Below the pieces are notes generated by a model. It searched no databases, was not told where the DNA came from, and worked only from the letters and a program-made list of their open reading frames with translations. A program made the position numbers and the translations under genes. This document shows, piece by piece, positions 1-11,250 of a stretch of DNA of 64,000 nt; the stretch's first letter is position 1, and each line of letters opens with the position of its first letter. Where the stretch lies: positions 3,178,322-3,242,321 of the forward strand of contig JAPTYO010000027.1 of assembly GCA_036873135.1 (NCBI GenBank), in the 5' to 3' direction. Source of the DNA: Clarkia xantiana subsp. parviflora (lineage: Eukaryota; Streptophyta; Magnoliopsida; Myrtales; Onagraceae).

Positions 1-406
1 TTGTTAGGCATTTGTTTTTCTTGCTAGGGGGCTTGTGTGTCAAGCCTTGGCGTATGGATTTTTTCTATTGTGGTCATGGAGAAAGTAGTGTTTTTTGCTC
101 TGTTCTTCAGTGATTCCATTAATTTTCATTATATATATTCCAACAGAAGGTGGACTTCTTTTGGCGCCGACTTCTTTCCTTAAAATTCTGTAGGCTTGGT
201 TACTTCTTCAATCGGGACATGCAAGAGGGAAAGTATGGGGTTTCGCCCCACTATTCCACTCTAAAACTTAAATTAGTACAGTAGATTGTAGTATGAATCT
301 TAATGAAATGAATGTGAATGTCTTACTATATATAGAGTTTGTAAACCGATTCTATGGTGGTATTTACCCTCCTTTGAAATTTATTGCATTTTAAGAAGGT
401 GACAAA
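1..406. other. No gene seen; possible promoter for the repeat ORF
   Basis: No coding signal is visible. There is a TATA-like run (CTATATATAGA, about 327-337) some 70 bp upstream of the ATG at 407, and an A-rich context just before that ATG. The same arrangement recurs in copy 2 (35,403-35,807). Whether it is a working promoter cannot be judged from sequence alone. Confidence 0.3.
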
Positions 407-712
407 ATGGTTGCCGCACCATCTTTCTTAAGAGAAAGGTTTTCTTCTAGAGTAAGTAGTAAGCAGGTTACCACCTCATATTCCTTAAGAGGAATGGTTT
501 CTTCTAGAGTCGATAGCAAGCTGGCCGCCATGTTTTCTTCCTTAAGAGGAAGGTTTACTTCTGGAGTCAGTAGCAAGCTGGTTGCCACCTCATATATCTT
601 AAGAGAAAGGGTTTCTTGTGGACTCCGTAGCAACCTGCTCGACACATCATCTTCCTTAAAACGAAGTTCTTCTGGCGCCTCCTTTGTACCTTGCCTCCAA
701 GCATTCTTCTAA
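407..712 (+). CDS. Hypothetical 101-aa protein made of 19-aa repeats (copy 1)
   Basis: I do not recognise a family. The ORF starts at an ATG in good plant context (AAAATGG) and consists almost entirely of about 4.4 copies of a 57-bp tandem repeat. Since 57 is a multiple of three, each unit gives 19 residues of the form LRxRFSSxVSSKxVxTSYx, ending in a Ser-rich tail with two Cys. The protein is basic and rich in Ser and Arg. No signal peptide or domain is seen. The minus strand is also open through the repeat (391-645), a normal side effect of a multiple-of-three repeat. The ORF stays open in copy 2 with several amino-acid changes, mostly replacements, so selection is not evident. It may be a real small gene or a by-product of the minisatellite. 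Confidence 0.3.
   Translation: MVAAPSFLRERFSSRVSSKQVTTSYSLRGMVSSRVDSKLAAMFSSLRGRFTSGVSSKLVATSYILRERVSCGLRSNLLDTSSSLKRSSSGASFVPCLQAFF
428..690. repeat. 57-bp tandem repeat, ~4.4 units (copy 1)
   Basis: Units begin with TTAAGAG near 428, 485, 542 and 599, with a partial unit (TTAAAACGAAG) near 656. Each unit carries a TCTAGAGT/TCTGGAGT core and ends in a T-rich ATATTCC/TCTTCC motif. The repeat lies wholly inside the ORF at 407-712. Confidence 0.85.
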
Positions 713-1561
713 CTGTTTTATCTTCTGAATTCGTTGACTTTTGTACTTTGCTTCTAATATTTCCAACAGTACCCAATATAATACTTCATGAAATATCAAT
801 GAGTTGTGGTACGATGAAAGTGATCAAGCATGATGCAAGATCACACCCGGAAAACACGATATGCAGATTCGATCAGGAACATAGAACACTTCTAATGCAA
901 AATTGAGCATCAGAATCAAAAGATTCTGGAAATCATGATATTTTCCCACTATTTAGTCATTATCACGGAGGTTGAATGTCTCGAATGAGTGGCATAATAG
1001 AATGACAGAAGTTCTTACTACAACTTAGTACGGAACTTAAACGCCTGCTCAAATGGTCTTGATGAGTAGATCGTTGGCCTTAACATTGGAAGTTATTTTA
1101 GAGATTAGTGTCAGCATGTAGAGGTTCTGGTAATCATGATATTAATCCACTCTTTAATTGTGAAAACGGAGGCTGAAGGCTCTGAATGAGAGGAAAGGGT
1201 CACTTATAGAATCACTTGTTGCTTCAAGTCGTGAATGAAAGAGTCCTCGAGCTGCAACAATGGTGAGTTTGATCCATATTGCCCAAGAAATAGGTCGAGC
1301 ACTTCCTGTAATCAGGACAATAAATCATATATGTGCATGCGTGGATTAAAATCATATATATATAAATTCAATAAGAATAAGAAATCTTCTTGCAACTAAT
1401 AGTTACAGTATATGTGCACAGTGGAATTAATGCAAACGCATGTGAAGGGATCATGGAGATGGAGAGCTGTAGAACACCGTAGTGGGAGTGTAGAGATGAT
1501 TCCTGATCGATGTATTTATTTTTGCCATAAATCATTCTTGATTATTCAACTCAAATAAAGA
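713..1561. other. Spacer, no gene seen (copy 1)
   Basis: I see no coding frame, RNA gene or element end here. The right part (about 1,500-1,561) probably belongs to the 3' tail of the minus-strand LINE remnant. The stretch is repeated at 36,114-36,985. Confidence 0.5.
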
Positions 1562-2612
1562 TTACGGAGGATTAAAGTCACGATCCTTAACAATAAAAAA
1601 TAAAAGAGAGGGCGGGGGTGTATGAACCCAATTATGAAAACACGACCTCTTCCTAGATTGGATAGAAATCCAATTAGCACATGCGTTAGCATTTCTCGAA
1701 ACCTTCGACCATCGGACTTCATCTATTATCGAGGAGCTGCTCAAAATAGCCTCGATTTGGGTTGATACCCTCCAATTCACTCGTCTCGCCTCCTTCCATA
1801 GGTATTATATAGCTTCCTTGGAGTCAGACTCAATGATAACGTTGGTCCATCCTCGTGCAATTGCAAGCTACACACCTTCGTTAATGGCCTCAACTTCAAG
1901 CTCCAAGCATTATCCCCTTGTACGGAACATACCGAAGCCACCAATGACATTTCCATTATGATCTCTAGCAATCCCACCAATGCCACCTGTCTTTTTTCGC
2001 GTCTCCCAAGTTGCGTCACAGTTTATTTTCACGTACCCATGTGGTGGAGCCGTCCAACGTACAATCTTCCTAGTCGTCCCATTTTCTGCATCACGGGTTG
2101 CTCTCGTTGTAGTCGTTACTGAGGTTCTGCTGATTCGCCCTGAGGCGTTTGCATTCCATACTTAAGTAAATTCACGTAATGCTGCTGCCGTCACTTGATG
2201 CGGGTTTAGGCTATCATTATTATACAACTCTTGGCACCGTTCCTTCCATATCGACCAACTTACGAGCCTAATTAGTGCCCATCGCTCCTTTCGTTCCTTT
2301 TTGCTCATCAGTAGTCGCTTCATAAGCATTGTAAACCATGCAGGGATAGTAGCTACATTCATCAATTCCGGTCTCACATTCAGGACATCAAACCAAACTG
2401 GAGCGTCCAAGAACATTGGAAAAGCATAGGTTCTGCAGATTCATCATTTAAACAGAACGGACAGCAAGTATCGATATCCAAACCTCTTCGGCGAAGATTG
2501 GTCCTAACACCAACTGCATTTGCTATTAGTTTCCAAATAAAAGCACGAACTTTGGGAAACGTGTTCATAACCCAAATATCCTTCCACCTTATGTCTTCTT
2601 GCATGTTCTGTG
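1562..2612 (-). pseudogene. Decayed LINE (non-LTR) zf-RVT and RNase H region, copy 1
   Basis: Read on the minus strand, four fragments in different frames line up with the C-terminal part of a plant LINE reverse transcriptase. First (2,380-2,604) is a zf-RVT-like stretch with CCPFC and a W-rich FPKVRAFIWKLI motif. Next (2,162-2,416) is a linker with SWSIWKERC. Last (1,562-2,019) is an RVT_3-type RNase H fold with AWSLKLRPLTK and SRNANACANWIS. Frameshifts separate the pieces, so it is a dead copy. The reading continues upstream on the far side of copia A (11,084 onward). This shows that copia A inserted into the LINE. Confidence 0.75.
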
Positions 2613-3175
2613 TGTTGGATTACGGGGACGTAATACTACGGAATGCTAAACGTGTACTAGCAAGAAATATAATTTACGCAGCGGAATTAGTACACATACC
2701 TTTTAGCTTTCCTGCCCAAGAACTATGTGGAGGGAATTCTGATCCTCCGGTCGGAACCACGTGCAAGTTCTTCGTTAGAAAAAGTCCCACGCGATGTAGC
2801 TCCACAACAAGACCTCTGATCGATTCTTCAACGGAGATGGAACCTCAGACCAGATGTGATGGTGCCGAAATTTAACTAAGGGAAACAAGTGTTCTCAATG
2901 GAGATCCTTGTTATTATATATTGAGTGAATAAACCCTTAGCAGACACCCCAATATATAGTATTGGTGGAGTTTCCAAAAGGCAACTCCAACCAATGTGGT
3001 ATAGGGTGGCCAGTCGAATTGCATGTATAAGGGGGAGGCCCAATTTTGGGCCTTCCTTGTCAATTACTAATTTGATTTGGCCCAATTAGCCCAGATTGAC
3101 AATTACCTAATTAACTTAGGTAATTCCCTTAATTAACGGGCTCCTATTACGGCGCCACGTCACCATATGCTAACA
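2613..3175 (-). repeat. Copia A 3' LTR (copy 1)
   Basis: In element orientation it begins TGTTAGCATATGG and ends ATCCAACA. A purine-rich tract (GCGAGTGGGAG) lies just before it in element orientation (3,176-3,186), as expected of a polypurine tract. A TATATATT-type TATA region lies near 2,951-2,958, with an inverted repeat beside it (2,961-2,995). Confidence 0.93.
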
Positions 3176-4307
3176 GCTCCCACTCGCCAGAATGGGAGGG
3201 TGCTCGTTAATCTATACGGCTACGCAATAGTATCAACATCTCAGTCTTCAGTCTTCGTCTTTGTCTACGAATATTTCATACGAGGCTTGCCGTACGACCG
3301 GCGGATACGACAGACATCGTGCTACTCATCTGTTAGGAGTATTATAGCGCCCGTAGAACGTTGATTCCCTTTCATGAACCAAACTTGTTTGAAATAAAAC
3401 TATGTACCGCACTGTATCCTTGGTCAACTGTTAATTCTCCAATTGCCCAGTTTTCCACAAAGGAATACTTCTCCAGGGCATCCGTACAAGTGTTCACAAC
3501 CTTCAACTAATATCCAGTTGGCGGCCACCTAATGAACACAAGAGACAGTGAATTAAAGGTGAACTTGACCATCCCCATTGCTTATACCCTTAGTCTGACT
3601 CAGCCGGTTTCCAATACGTGGTCACTTGGCCGTTTTCTTTGGCACTACGCTCATACGCCGGGAAGCGAGCATTGAGCCAGAACTTAGTTATAAGTTCTGA
3701 GTCCATGAGGATACTTTGGATTCCTCTTCATAAGACATCCGTGATCAATCACACGCTCAAGGTGAAGAAGTATGTGCCCTTTGAATCACAAGGATTCTAG
3801 CTAGCACAACCGAGCATGACCCCGTGGTCGTATATGGTACGCGCAGTATGAAGCACGCGTTGATAGCACACCTGGTAAAGCCAGGGATGGGATATGTCAA
3901 TAATGCTATCGCAGAATCTCTCATCTGGCCTTGAATGTGATATAGTGATAGACAAAGTCCAACTCGGCGATTTACAAAATGAAGATTAAGTCATGCTGTT
4001 AAGCGTGACAATGTTATCGTTTTGCTTAATCAGGTTTACCCCCATGATTCTTAGCCAATCTTGTTATATTAGAGGACCCTCTCTCCTTACAAGATGACCG
4101 TGTTTGTGTGACGAGACAAGGTTCATATTCGACATAATTTTGGTGGAAGAATTTTACTTCTTCCTACGACTTAGTTTATAGACCGTAAAATCTGATGTTG
4201 TTAATCATTATGACGTCGATAAATCATAAACTCAAATTGCAATTCTTTTATTCAACTGAAACATAATTTCAATGTCAAAATGTTATCAATTTTACAAGCC
4301 ACACAGT
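3176..4307. other. Copia A 3' non-coding region (copy 1)
   Basis: The stretch lies between the RNase H stop and the 3' LTR. It is similar on the opposite strand to 32,761-33,891 of copia B, so it is an element 3' untranslated region. No gene is seen. Confidence 0.6.
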
Positions 4308-5640
4308 TTAAGACCTACGTAATCCAAGCAGTTTTACGTGCTTTTCAAAAATTTCCCTACGTAACGGCTTAGTTAAAGGGTCTGCAACCATATTGTCTGT
4401 AGGCAAGTATTCTAAAGCGATTATGTTGTCTTCCCGAACTGACCTAGCATAATTGTATTTCACATCAATGTGTTTAGTCCTACTATGGTACTTTGGATTC
4501 TTAACTGCCGCAGTGGCCGCCTGACTGTCGGAGTACACCTTCACAGGTTTACTCTTCTTGTCGGTGCCAATTAATGCAGTATGAAGCCTTTTCAGCCAGA
4601 CCGCTTCTTGTGCGTTTTTGGAGAGGGCAACGAATTCTGATTCCATAGTGGAAAGCGCGACACAAGATTGCTTCTTGCTTACCCATGATATGGCAGCATT
4701 AGCAAGGAGGAAAACTCCTTCTGTGGTGGACTTACGATCATCCGGATCGCCACCGTGGTCGGCGTCACTATAACCGGTCAATTCAAGCCGATCGCCCTCA
4801 TAGCACAGAACATAGTCAGCAGTACCTTTCAGATATCTGATAATTCGTTTTACGGCCTTTAGATGTTGATAACTAGGATCTGATTGGAATCTTGCTACTA
4901 GGCCAAAAGCGTAACAGATGTCTGGCCAAGTACAGAGCATGGCGTACATTAAACTCCCTACCATGCTCAGATACTCTGCATTCTTCATCTGTTCACACTC
5001 CTGCTGGTTTTTCGGGCCATCACGCTTTGATAGCGCGCACCCGAACACAACCGGCGTATCCACGGGTTTAGCATCCAGCATTCTGAATCTTTTCAACAGT
5101 TTGTTGATATATGATTCCTGAGATAGACATAATCTCCGGGCGGCACGATCTCGGGCAATTTTGATGCCTATGATGTACGTGGCCTCTCCCATGTCTTTCA
5201 TCTCGAATGTTGATGTTAACCAGGACTTTGATTTATTCATGAAACTCATATCGTTCGCAGCAATGAGTATATCATCCACGTATAGTGTTATGATGACATA
5301 CTTAGACCCGGAGGTCTTAGTGTATATGCAGGGATCCTTGTGAAGATTCACGAATCCGTTTCCAACGATTTCCTCGTGGAATCTGCAATACCATTGCCGA
5401 GACTATTGTTTAAGACCATATATAGATCTTTGGAGTTTGCAAACTTTGCGTTCTTTGCCAGGAGTGATGAAACTCTCCGGCTGCTCCATATAGATCTCTT
5501 TCTCCAGTTTTACTTGGAGAGGTTTGGTCTTAATGTCCATTTGATGCATGCTCGAGTTCGAGACTTGCAGTCATGGGCAAGGACATCCCAGACTATGGTG
5601 TAACGCATAGTCGGTGAGTCCGTCTTTATCAAAGTTTACT
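4308..5640 (-). pseudogene. Copia A reverse transcriptase-RNase H (copy 1)
   Basis: The open part (4,308-5,351, 347 codons) gives the C-terminal half of a copia reverse transcriptase, with the catalytic YVDD box around 5,270-5,282 and the motif KDMGEATYILGIKI-like (here IIGIKI). RNase H follows, with YSDADHGGD, CVALSTMESEFVALS and SRTKHIDVKY. The N-terminal part (about 5,352-5,640) is homologous but blocked by a TAG at 5,403-5,405 that copy 2 lacks. No integrase precedes it. It would copy element RNA into DNA in a virus-like particle, but this copy is truncated. Confidence 0.85.
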
Positions 5641-7653
5641 CCGTGAATTTGGGTATATCCTTTCGCAATTATTCGAGTTTTGCACCACTCGAAATTTCCA
5701 CCAGAAGTGAATTCTAAGCTTTAACTTTCTAGTTCTGTGGTTAACAGATAAATTAACTAAAGACTAAAAACGAATTAGTTCTTATTTAGTCAATTTCATC
5801 CTCCATTGTTTTCCTTCATTCCCTCGTTTTGAGGTCCTTCCTTTGCTTGATGAACCGTTACTGGTTCAAGAACGAATACCAAGATGTGTAACACATCTTA
5901 TTTGATGGGACACTTCTCGAGAGAAGTTTGTTGCCTTTGACTATGTCTAGGCACGTTAATCCCATTTTTAGACTGATCGTTACTCCCACTCGGAATAATG
6001 CTTCTTATCGGGGCATTACTCCCACTGGGAACAATGGTGGTGGTTGAACTTACTTGGAATATCCTCTCGGTTTCGGGTTTTTACCTCCGAGATGTATCCC
6101 TCGATCACTAGGATCTGGAAGCAAGTTGGTTATTCCACTCCCACTAGGAAAAATGGGTAGTTGAAATAGTTCATTATCATGATTATCAGGTCCGACTTGA
6201 TTCGCATTTTGAAATTTAGTGATGATTATGTGTGAGGGGAGTGAGTCATCTCACTGGATTTATTATGAAGACGTTTCCATCATCATTTACCAAATCAATC
6301 ACTTATGCTATATCAATTCTCCCACTCGAAGTTAGTGGGACCTGAGAATCTCCATCAACCATCTGTTAACTCAATCAGTACTAGCTTGTTTCGTTCTGCA
6401 AAGCGTTGGAAATTCATCCTCAAACCTTTATAACGTGTCATGTTTATCCACGAAACCATTGTTCAAAGCTAATTTAAAAACTCGTATTCTTCGCGAGTAG
6501 TGCGTACTCTTAATGAATACTCATTTTAATGCGCAAATTAATGCGTCTTTGTGATAAGGTTTTACCCGAATCATTCATTAGCTTTTATGGTAACGTGTTA
6601 ACCGATTTTGTCAGAACATAGTGTTTTACATTAATGTGAGTTAAATTAATATCATCCCGCGGGAACAATTAATGTGTAACTATAACATCATGTAATTCTA
6701 AGCTATGTTTATTGAAGTGTTTTAATGAATGGCTTTTAGCCAAACTCTTCGTTCAAGGCTAAGGGTGGGAGAATCGTTTTACCGACTACTTCTTTTCGTT
6801 TATTTAACTCATCCATAGATTTATCTATCTTATGGACCATGCCTCTAAGCTGTCGCTTTTAATGCCATGGTTGATATTCTAATTAGATTGTAGTAGCTGG
6901 AAGGCTTACATAAAATCTAAGTAGTTGTCAATGAGTTATATCTGAAGAATTTCAAACGAAAATTCCGCATTCATAAAAATACTTGATTATTAAATTCGTA
7001 CTCTAAAACGATATGTCCTGTCTTTCAAGGTGACATGTGCCGCGCGCATACCCGATTAAAAACCGTGATTTTGAGAATCGTTTTAGTATCCAATTTTAAA
7101 ATCAAATCGGTTTTAACATGCATATTATTTTGGGATACAATTTATAATGGAGTATTTTAACAAATATGAATTAATATCGATCAGTTCGTTTTGCGTTTGT
7201 TATGCGAGTTATGGATGTGTTTAAAATGATGATATGAGTTCGGATAAATGTTTAATCAAATCATTATACTGATGGAATTTTAGTTACTTGTTCCGGATCG
7301 ATCCCGTTTAACCGGGCCGATCAATTTCAAAAGGCAGACCATTAAAAAAAAAGAATGGTTATTACCTCATTCAATAATTCCAAATTACGTTCAACAAATA
7401 GACGAGAAATAAGGATCCCAACAAAAACAACGACAAATTTCACGAATCAATAATTACAACTAAGCAAAGAAAGTCACAAATATATATGGCAGGAAGTCTT
7501 CACCTCTTTGAGAAGTCCATCTGAAAATTAATTCAAGAATTGAATTATGTCAGATGTTTTTGCATCAATTAAAACGTGTAACCGTCTTATGTATTGTGGT
7601 AAACGAGGCGTACCTTTTATGACAGATGAATCAACAGTGGTTGTCGCACTGGA
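5641..7653. other. Copia A region where protease and integrase are missing (copy 1)
   Basis: About 5,870-6,420 matches, on the opposite strand, the short linker between integrase and reverse transcriptase of copia B, including the repeated TCCCACT(C/G)GGA motifs. Beyond it, 6,430-7,540 is AT-rich. On neither strand do I see the DSGAT protease box or the integrase SDRGGEY and QNGVAERRNR motifs that copia B has. The filler has no recognised source. Confidence 0.6.
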
Positions 7654-8274
7654 TCATCGTTTAGACCTTTTGTTGGGTTTAGCCAAACAATTCCGAAGTC
7701 CAGCAAATCTGGTCTCCGACACATCTGGAAGTTTGGAGATATTTCTATCTTTATGGTCAACATCATACAAGTCTATTTCCGTTTTAATTGCTGTGATCAG
7801 ATGTGTAAGTCCGCTATCATCAGCAAACCATGAAAGAGGAAAAATGTCCATCACCTTCCGAATTTCTGCCCATTCATCCGCTTAGTCTAGAACGGTTTCT
7901 ATCCCATTCTCCTTGCATAGAATTTCATGGTACGAGGCCATTAATTCTCTTGCCTCAGCCGCCTTTCCCTTGCCGTAGCGAAGGTGTAAGGTGCACCAAA
8001 GATGCAATGCGCTCCTTTTGACGATGCTTTCTTCCGTTTCAGCTGTAATATGCGAGCAAATAATCTCGCGTGCTTTTTTGATCCTCCATAACCTGTTTGC
8101 ACCGTTGTATCTGTAGGGCTCCCAATTCTCGTCCACATATATCCGTTTGACCTTGGGATCAACGCGATCCTCAACTTCCGCGGGAATTAGATCAGTTTTA
8201 ACTCTAGTTGTCCAATCATCATAATTAAATTTATCCAGTTTGCATAATTTCTTAAAACGATCCGACCGAGCCAT
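7654..8274 (-). pseudogene. Copia A gag-like protein (copy 1)
   Basis: The ORF 7,882-8,274 starts MARSDRFKK and contains KFNYDDWTTRVKTDL, then a charged region with WRIKKAREIICSHI. It ends at a TAG (7,882-7,884), and the same frame continues to 7,654 with DEWAEIRKVMD and FPLSWFADD. The layout resembles a UBN2-type copia gag (Asn-Tyr-x-x-Trp start, helical repeats, FP-S loop). It shares no obvious sequence with the gag of copia B even though LTRs, leader and reverse transcriptase are related. No zinc knuckle is visible. A captured host fragment is possible but less likely. Confidence 0.55.
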
Positions 8275-9830
8275 TTAGAACTATTATGATGACAATCATG
8301 TAAAGTTAGGAAGAGAACAACATTTTGACAGAATTGCAAACATCGGATTATCTATTATGATAGGATACGACGAATAGTGATTCTTCAGTCACTAAACCAA
8401 ACCAACCTTCAGTAAACCGAGGAAGGGGGTGTCGTTAAAGAATTCACACTATTGTCGTTTTCAATCTAATAGAACAGTCTTTTGAAAACGGTTATTCTAT
8501 TGCAAATTACTGGAACGGGAATTTTCAAATAAGCATACCCAATCTTGGGTTTCCCAAGGCCCTTATGATTTTGTAAAATTATCCGATAATTTACGCATGC
8601 ATATTTATAATTATACTACATCTAGCAAATCATCATACCATGCCATAAATATCAAACACAACATGCTTACGCGTCATGCGTCTAATGTCTCTAGCATACA
8701 TAATTCTACATAATGTAAATTATCACATGCGTTCTATTGTGAACATCCTAGCATACGCGTCAAAACATGCAATATCCACACACATCATGCATAATTGGCG
8801 ACTGGAATTTTTGGTTTTATAAAACGCTTTTGAAAATATTAGGGGCTGTTTAGCAATTCATGCTTACAATCAATCATGCGAATTTCTAGACATGGATTCT
8901 AGGAACTTTCAATCAGCATAGCATGTATATCCTATTGCGCAAACCATATATTTAAATCCCAGAGCTCAATGCTCGCAATATAATACCCAGCTAGCTTGAC
9001 TAAGTCAAGACAACAGTTCTAATTATATCAAAATATATGATGCAGAAAGTAAACAATTGCAAATCAGCCCACTAATTTAATCCAGTCCTAAAAACATGCA
9101 AGTCCGAGATCCATCCCCATAATCGAAACCAGGCATTAGGATTTTGATTGAAACCGTGTATTAAAACACAAACCCTAAGAGCACTGATTAGGCTAATTTT
9201 AAAGTTCAAAAACATTTTGGATTTAACATTTGACATCCTATTTTATTGAACAATTTAAAATTTCCGAAAATCTTAAAGAGGTTCAGTCCAAATTTTAAAA
9301 TCCTGTTCAACTCGGTCTGTTTTTTAAAAAAAATTCGGTTTGGTCCGAAACGGTACAATAAAATAAGATAGTAGTTCGGTTTATCACTCAAAACCGGTTA
9401 GGTTAGGTTCAATTTAGTTACTATAGTCCGACCCGACCCGATTAAGCAATTGGACCGGCCCATGAACCCTAGGGTTCGGCCGAAATAATTTTATAGGCTA
9501 AGTAGGGTTTTAAAATCTACGTTAAAACTTAACTTAGACATCAAGAATTATTAATTATATAAAATAATTTCCAATAATGCTTATATATATATATATAAAA
9601 ATTCGGCATATGTATATATATTTATATAAATATTGTCAAGATTCTATCTTTGAGATGTAAATCAATCAACAATATAAATATATATTAATATACAATTTTG
9701 GCCGAATTATATATATATATATATATATAAATCGGTACTTATATATATATATATTGTCAAAATTCTATTTTTAAGATATAAATACATCGACAATATAAAT
9801 ATATATATTAATATTAATATATTTTCAGCC

Positions 9831-9893
<63 letters not shown>

Positions 9894-10507
9894 TTGTCGA
9901 ATATATCTTTTAGGGATTAAAATATGTAGACAATATATCTTCTTAAATGTTTAATAGTAACTAAATCTATCAATATATATATTAACCCTATTTTAATCCT
10001 TATATATTGATAGTTAATATCTTTAACAATATTATATTAGAACCTATCCTTATTTCCAACTTCTACATATAGTTACCTATTAATAAAATTTAAAAATGGA
10101 AACCTATATCTATTATAGATTGTGCCGAATTTTTAATTGCTTGGTGGCCAAGAAAATTAAATTTTTTACCTAAAACAACCCTAGGAATTTTCGGCACTAA
10201 CAAGAAAATTGGAAAAGTTGTCAAATTTTAAGATCAAACTCTAACTTGGTCATGAATCCAAAACATGTTCTTGATAAAACTCATGGTGTTCTTGAAGATC
10301 ATGAACATCAAACTTAAATTGATCATGAAAAATTCGGTTTTGATCTAGAAAAATATGTAAATTTGAAAATTTTTAGTTTTTAAAGATCAAACACATGAAA
10401 TCTACTTAAAAAATTTGGATTCTTCACGGTGTTCATGAACATCAAAAATTCGGTTTTATGAACATCAAGACCATCAGTTTATCAAAATTTTAAGAACTCC
10501 TAACCTG
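8275..10507. other. Copia A leader (copy 1)
   Basis: Non-coding, AT-rich, about 2.2 kb. On the opposite strand, 8,340-8,600 matches 28,480-28,640 of copia B and 8,800-9,130 matches 17,050-17,408. So this is the untranslated leader of the family. It contains long (AT)n runs, notably 9,833-9,889. Confidence 0.7.
9833..9889. repeat. (AT)n microsatellite in the copia A leader
   Basis: An uninterrupted TA run of about 57 bp. The matching site in copy 2 (about 45,126-45,140) is much shorter, while another AT run at 44,970-45,015 is longer there. Confidence 0.9.
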
Positions 10508-10519
10508 GCTCTGATACCA
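10508..10519 (-). other. Primer binding site of copia A (copy 1)
   Basis: The minus strand reads TGGTATCAGAGC one base inside the 5' LTR. This is the common plant copia primer site, complementary to the 3' end of initiator Met tRNA. Confidence 0.85.
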
Positions 10520-10520
10520 C

Positions 10521-11083
10521 TGTTGGATTACGGGGACGTAATACTACGGAATGCTAAACGTGTACTAGCAAGAAATCTAATCTACGCAGCGGAGTTAGTA
10601 CACATACCTTTTAGCTTTCCTGCCCAAGAACGATGTGGAGGGAGTTCTGATCCTCCGGTCGGAACCACGTGCAAGTTCTTCGTTAGAAGAAGTTTCACGC
10701 GATGTAGCTCCATAACAAGACCTCTGATCGATTCTTCAACGGAGATGGAACCTCAGAACAGATGTGATGGTGCCGAAATTTAACTAAGGGAAACATGTGT
10801 TCTCAATGGAGATCCTTGTTATTAAAAATTGAGTGAATAAACCCTTAGCAGACACCCCTATATATAGTATTGGTAGAGTTGCCAAAAGGCAACTCCAATC
10901 AATGTGCTATAGGGTGGCCGGCCGAATTGCATGTATAAGGGGGAGGCCCAATTTTGGGCCTCCCTTGTCAATTACTAATTGGATTAGGCCCAATTAGCCC
11001 AGATTGACAATTACCTAATTAACTTAGGTAATTCCCTTAATTAACGGGCTCCTATTATGGCGCCACGTCACCATATGCTAACA
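10521..11083 (-). repeat. Copia A 5' LTR (copy 1)
   Basis: 563 bp, partner of 2,613-3,175. Just upstream of its TATA run (in element orientation) is an inverted repeat with arms GAGTTGCC/GGCAACTC and an AAAA loop (10,869-10,899). Confidence 0.93.
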
Positions 11084-11250
11084 TTGTGCTTGTTGGTAAA
11101 TAATCTCTCCATCCCCATCTAAACATGTGATTTTTCTATACACCGAACTATCTCTCAAATCACCATCAAGTGTTTGAGGCCAATGAATTCGTCTGGTCGT
11201 GATCTTTGTGGCAATGGCACACGTTCAATTGATACCCGAATCAAATTGAC
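11084..11250 (-). pseudogene. LINE remnant, part upstream of the copia A insertion (copy 1)
   Basis: On the minus strand this continues the LINE split at 2,612. The translation contains a VPLPQRSRPDEFIG-like stretch, similar to the I-PL-x-R-x-DE segment that precedes the zf-RVT domain in plant LINEs, followed by a stop. It begins with the right target duplication (TTGTG here, CTGTG in copy 2). Confidence 0.55.

Larger units (their letters stand above)
2613..11083 (-). mobile_element. Ty1/copia LTR retrotransposon A (copy 1)
   Basis: The element is 8.47 kb, minus strand, bounded by two 563-bp LTRs. Flanks are CTGTG on the left and TTGTG on the right, one mismatch from a perfect 5-bp target duplication (perfect in copy 2). 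In element order it has: 5' LTR, a primer binding site next to it, a ~2.2-kb AT-rich leader, a gag-like ORF, about 1.1 kb with no recognisable coding, a linker, reverse transcriptase-RNase H, 3' non-coding sequence and the 3' LTR. I find no protease or integrase motif, unlike copia B of the same LTR family. It is probably non-autonomous and, with frame breaks, inactive. LTRs differ by about 24 of 563 positions by eye. Confidence 0.93.

Noticed and set aside
391..645. Minus-strand ORF through the 57-bp repeats
   Set aside because: Opened on both strands by the multiple-of-three repeat; the plus strand has the better start context.
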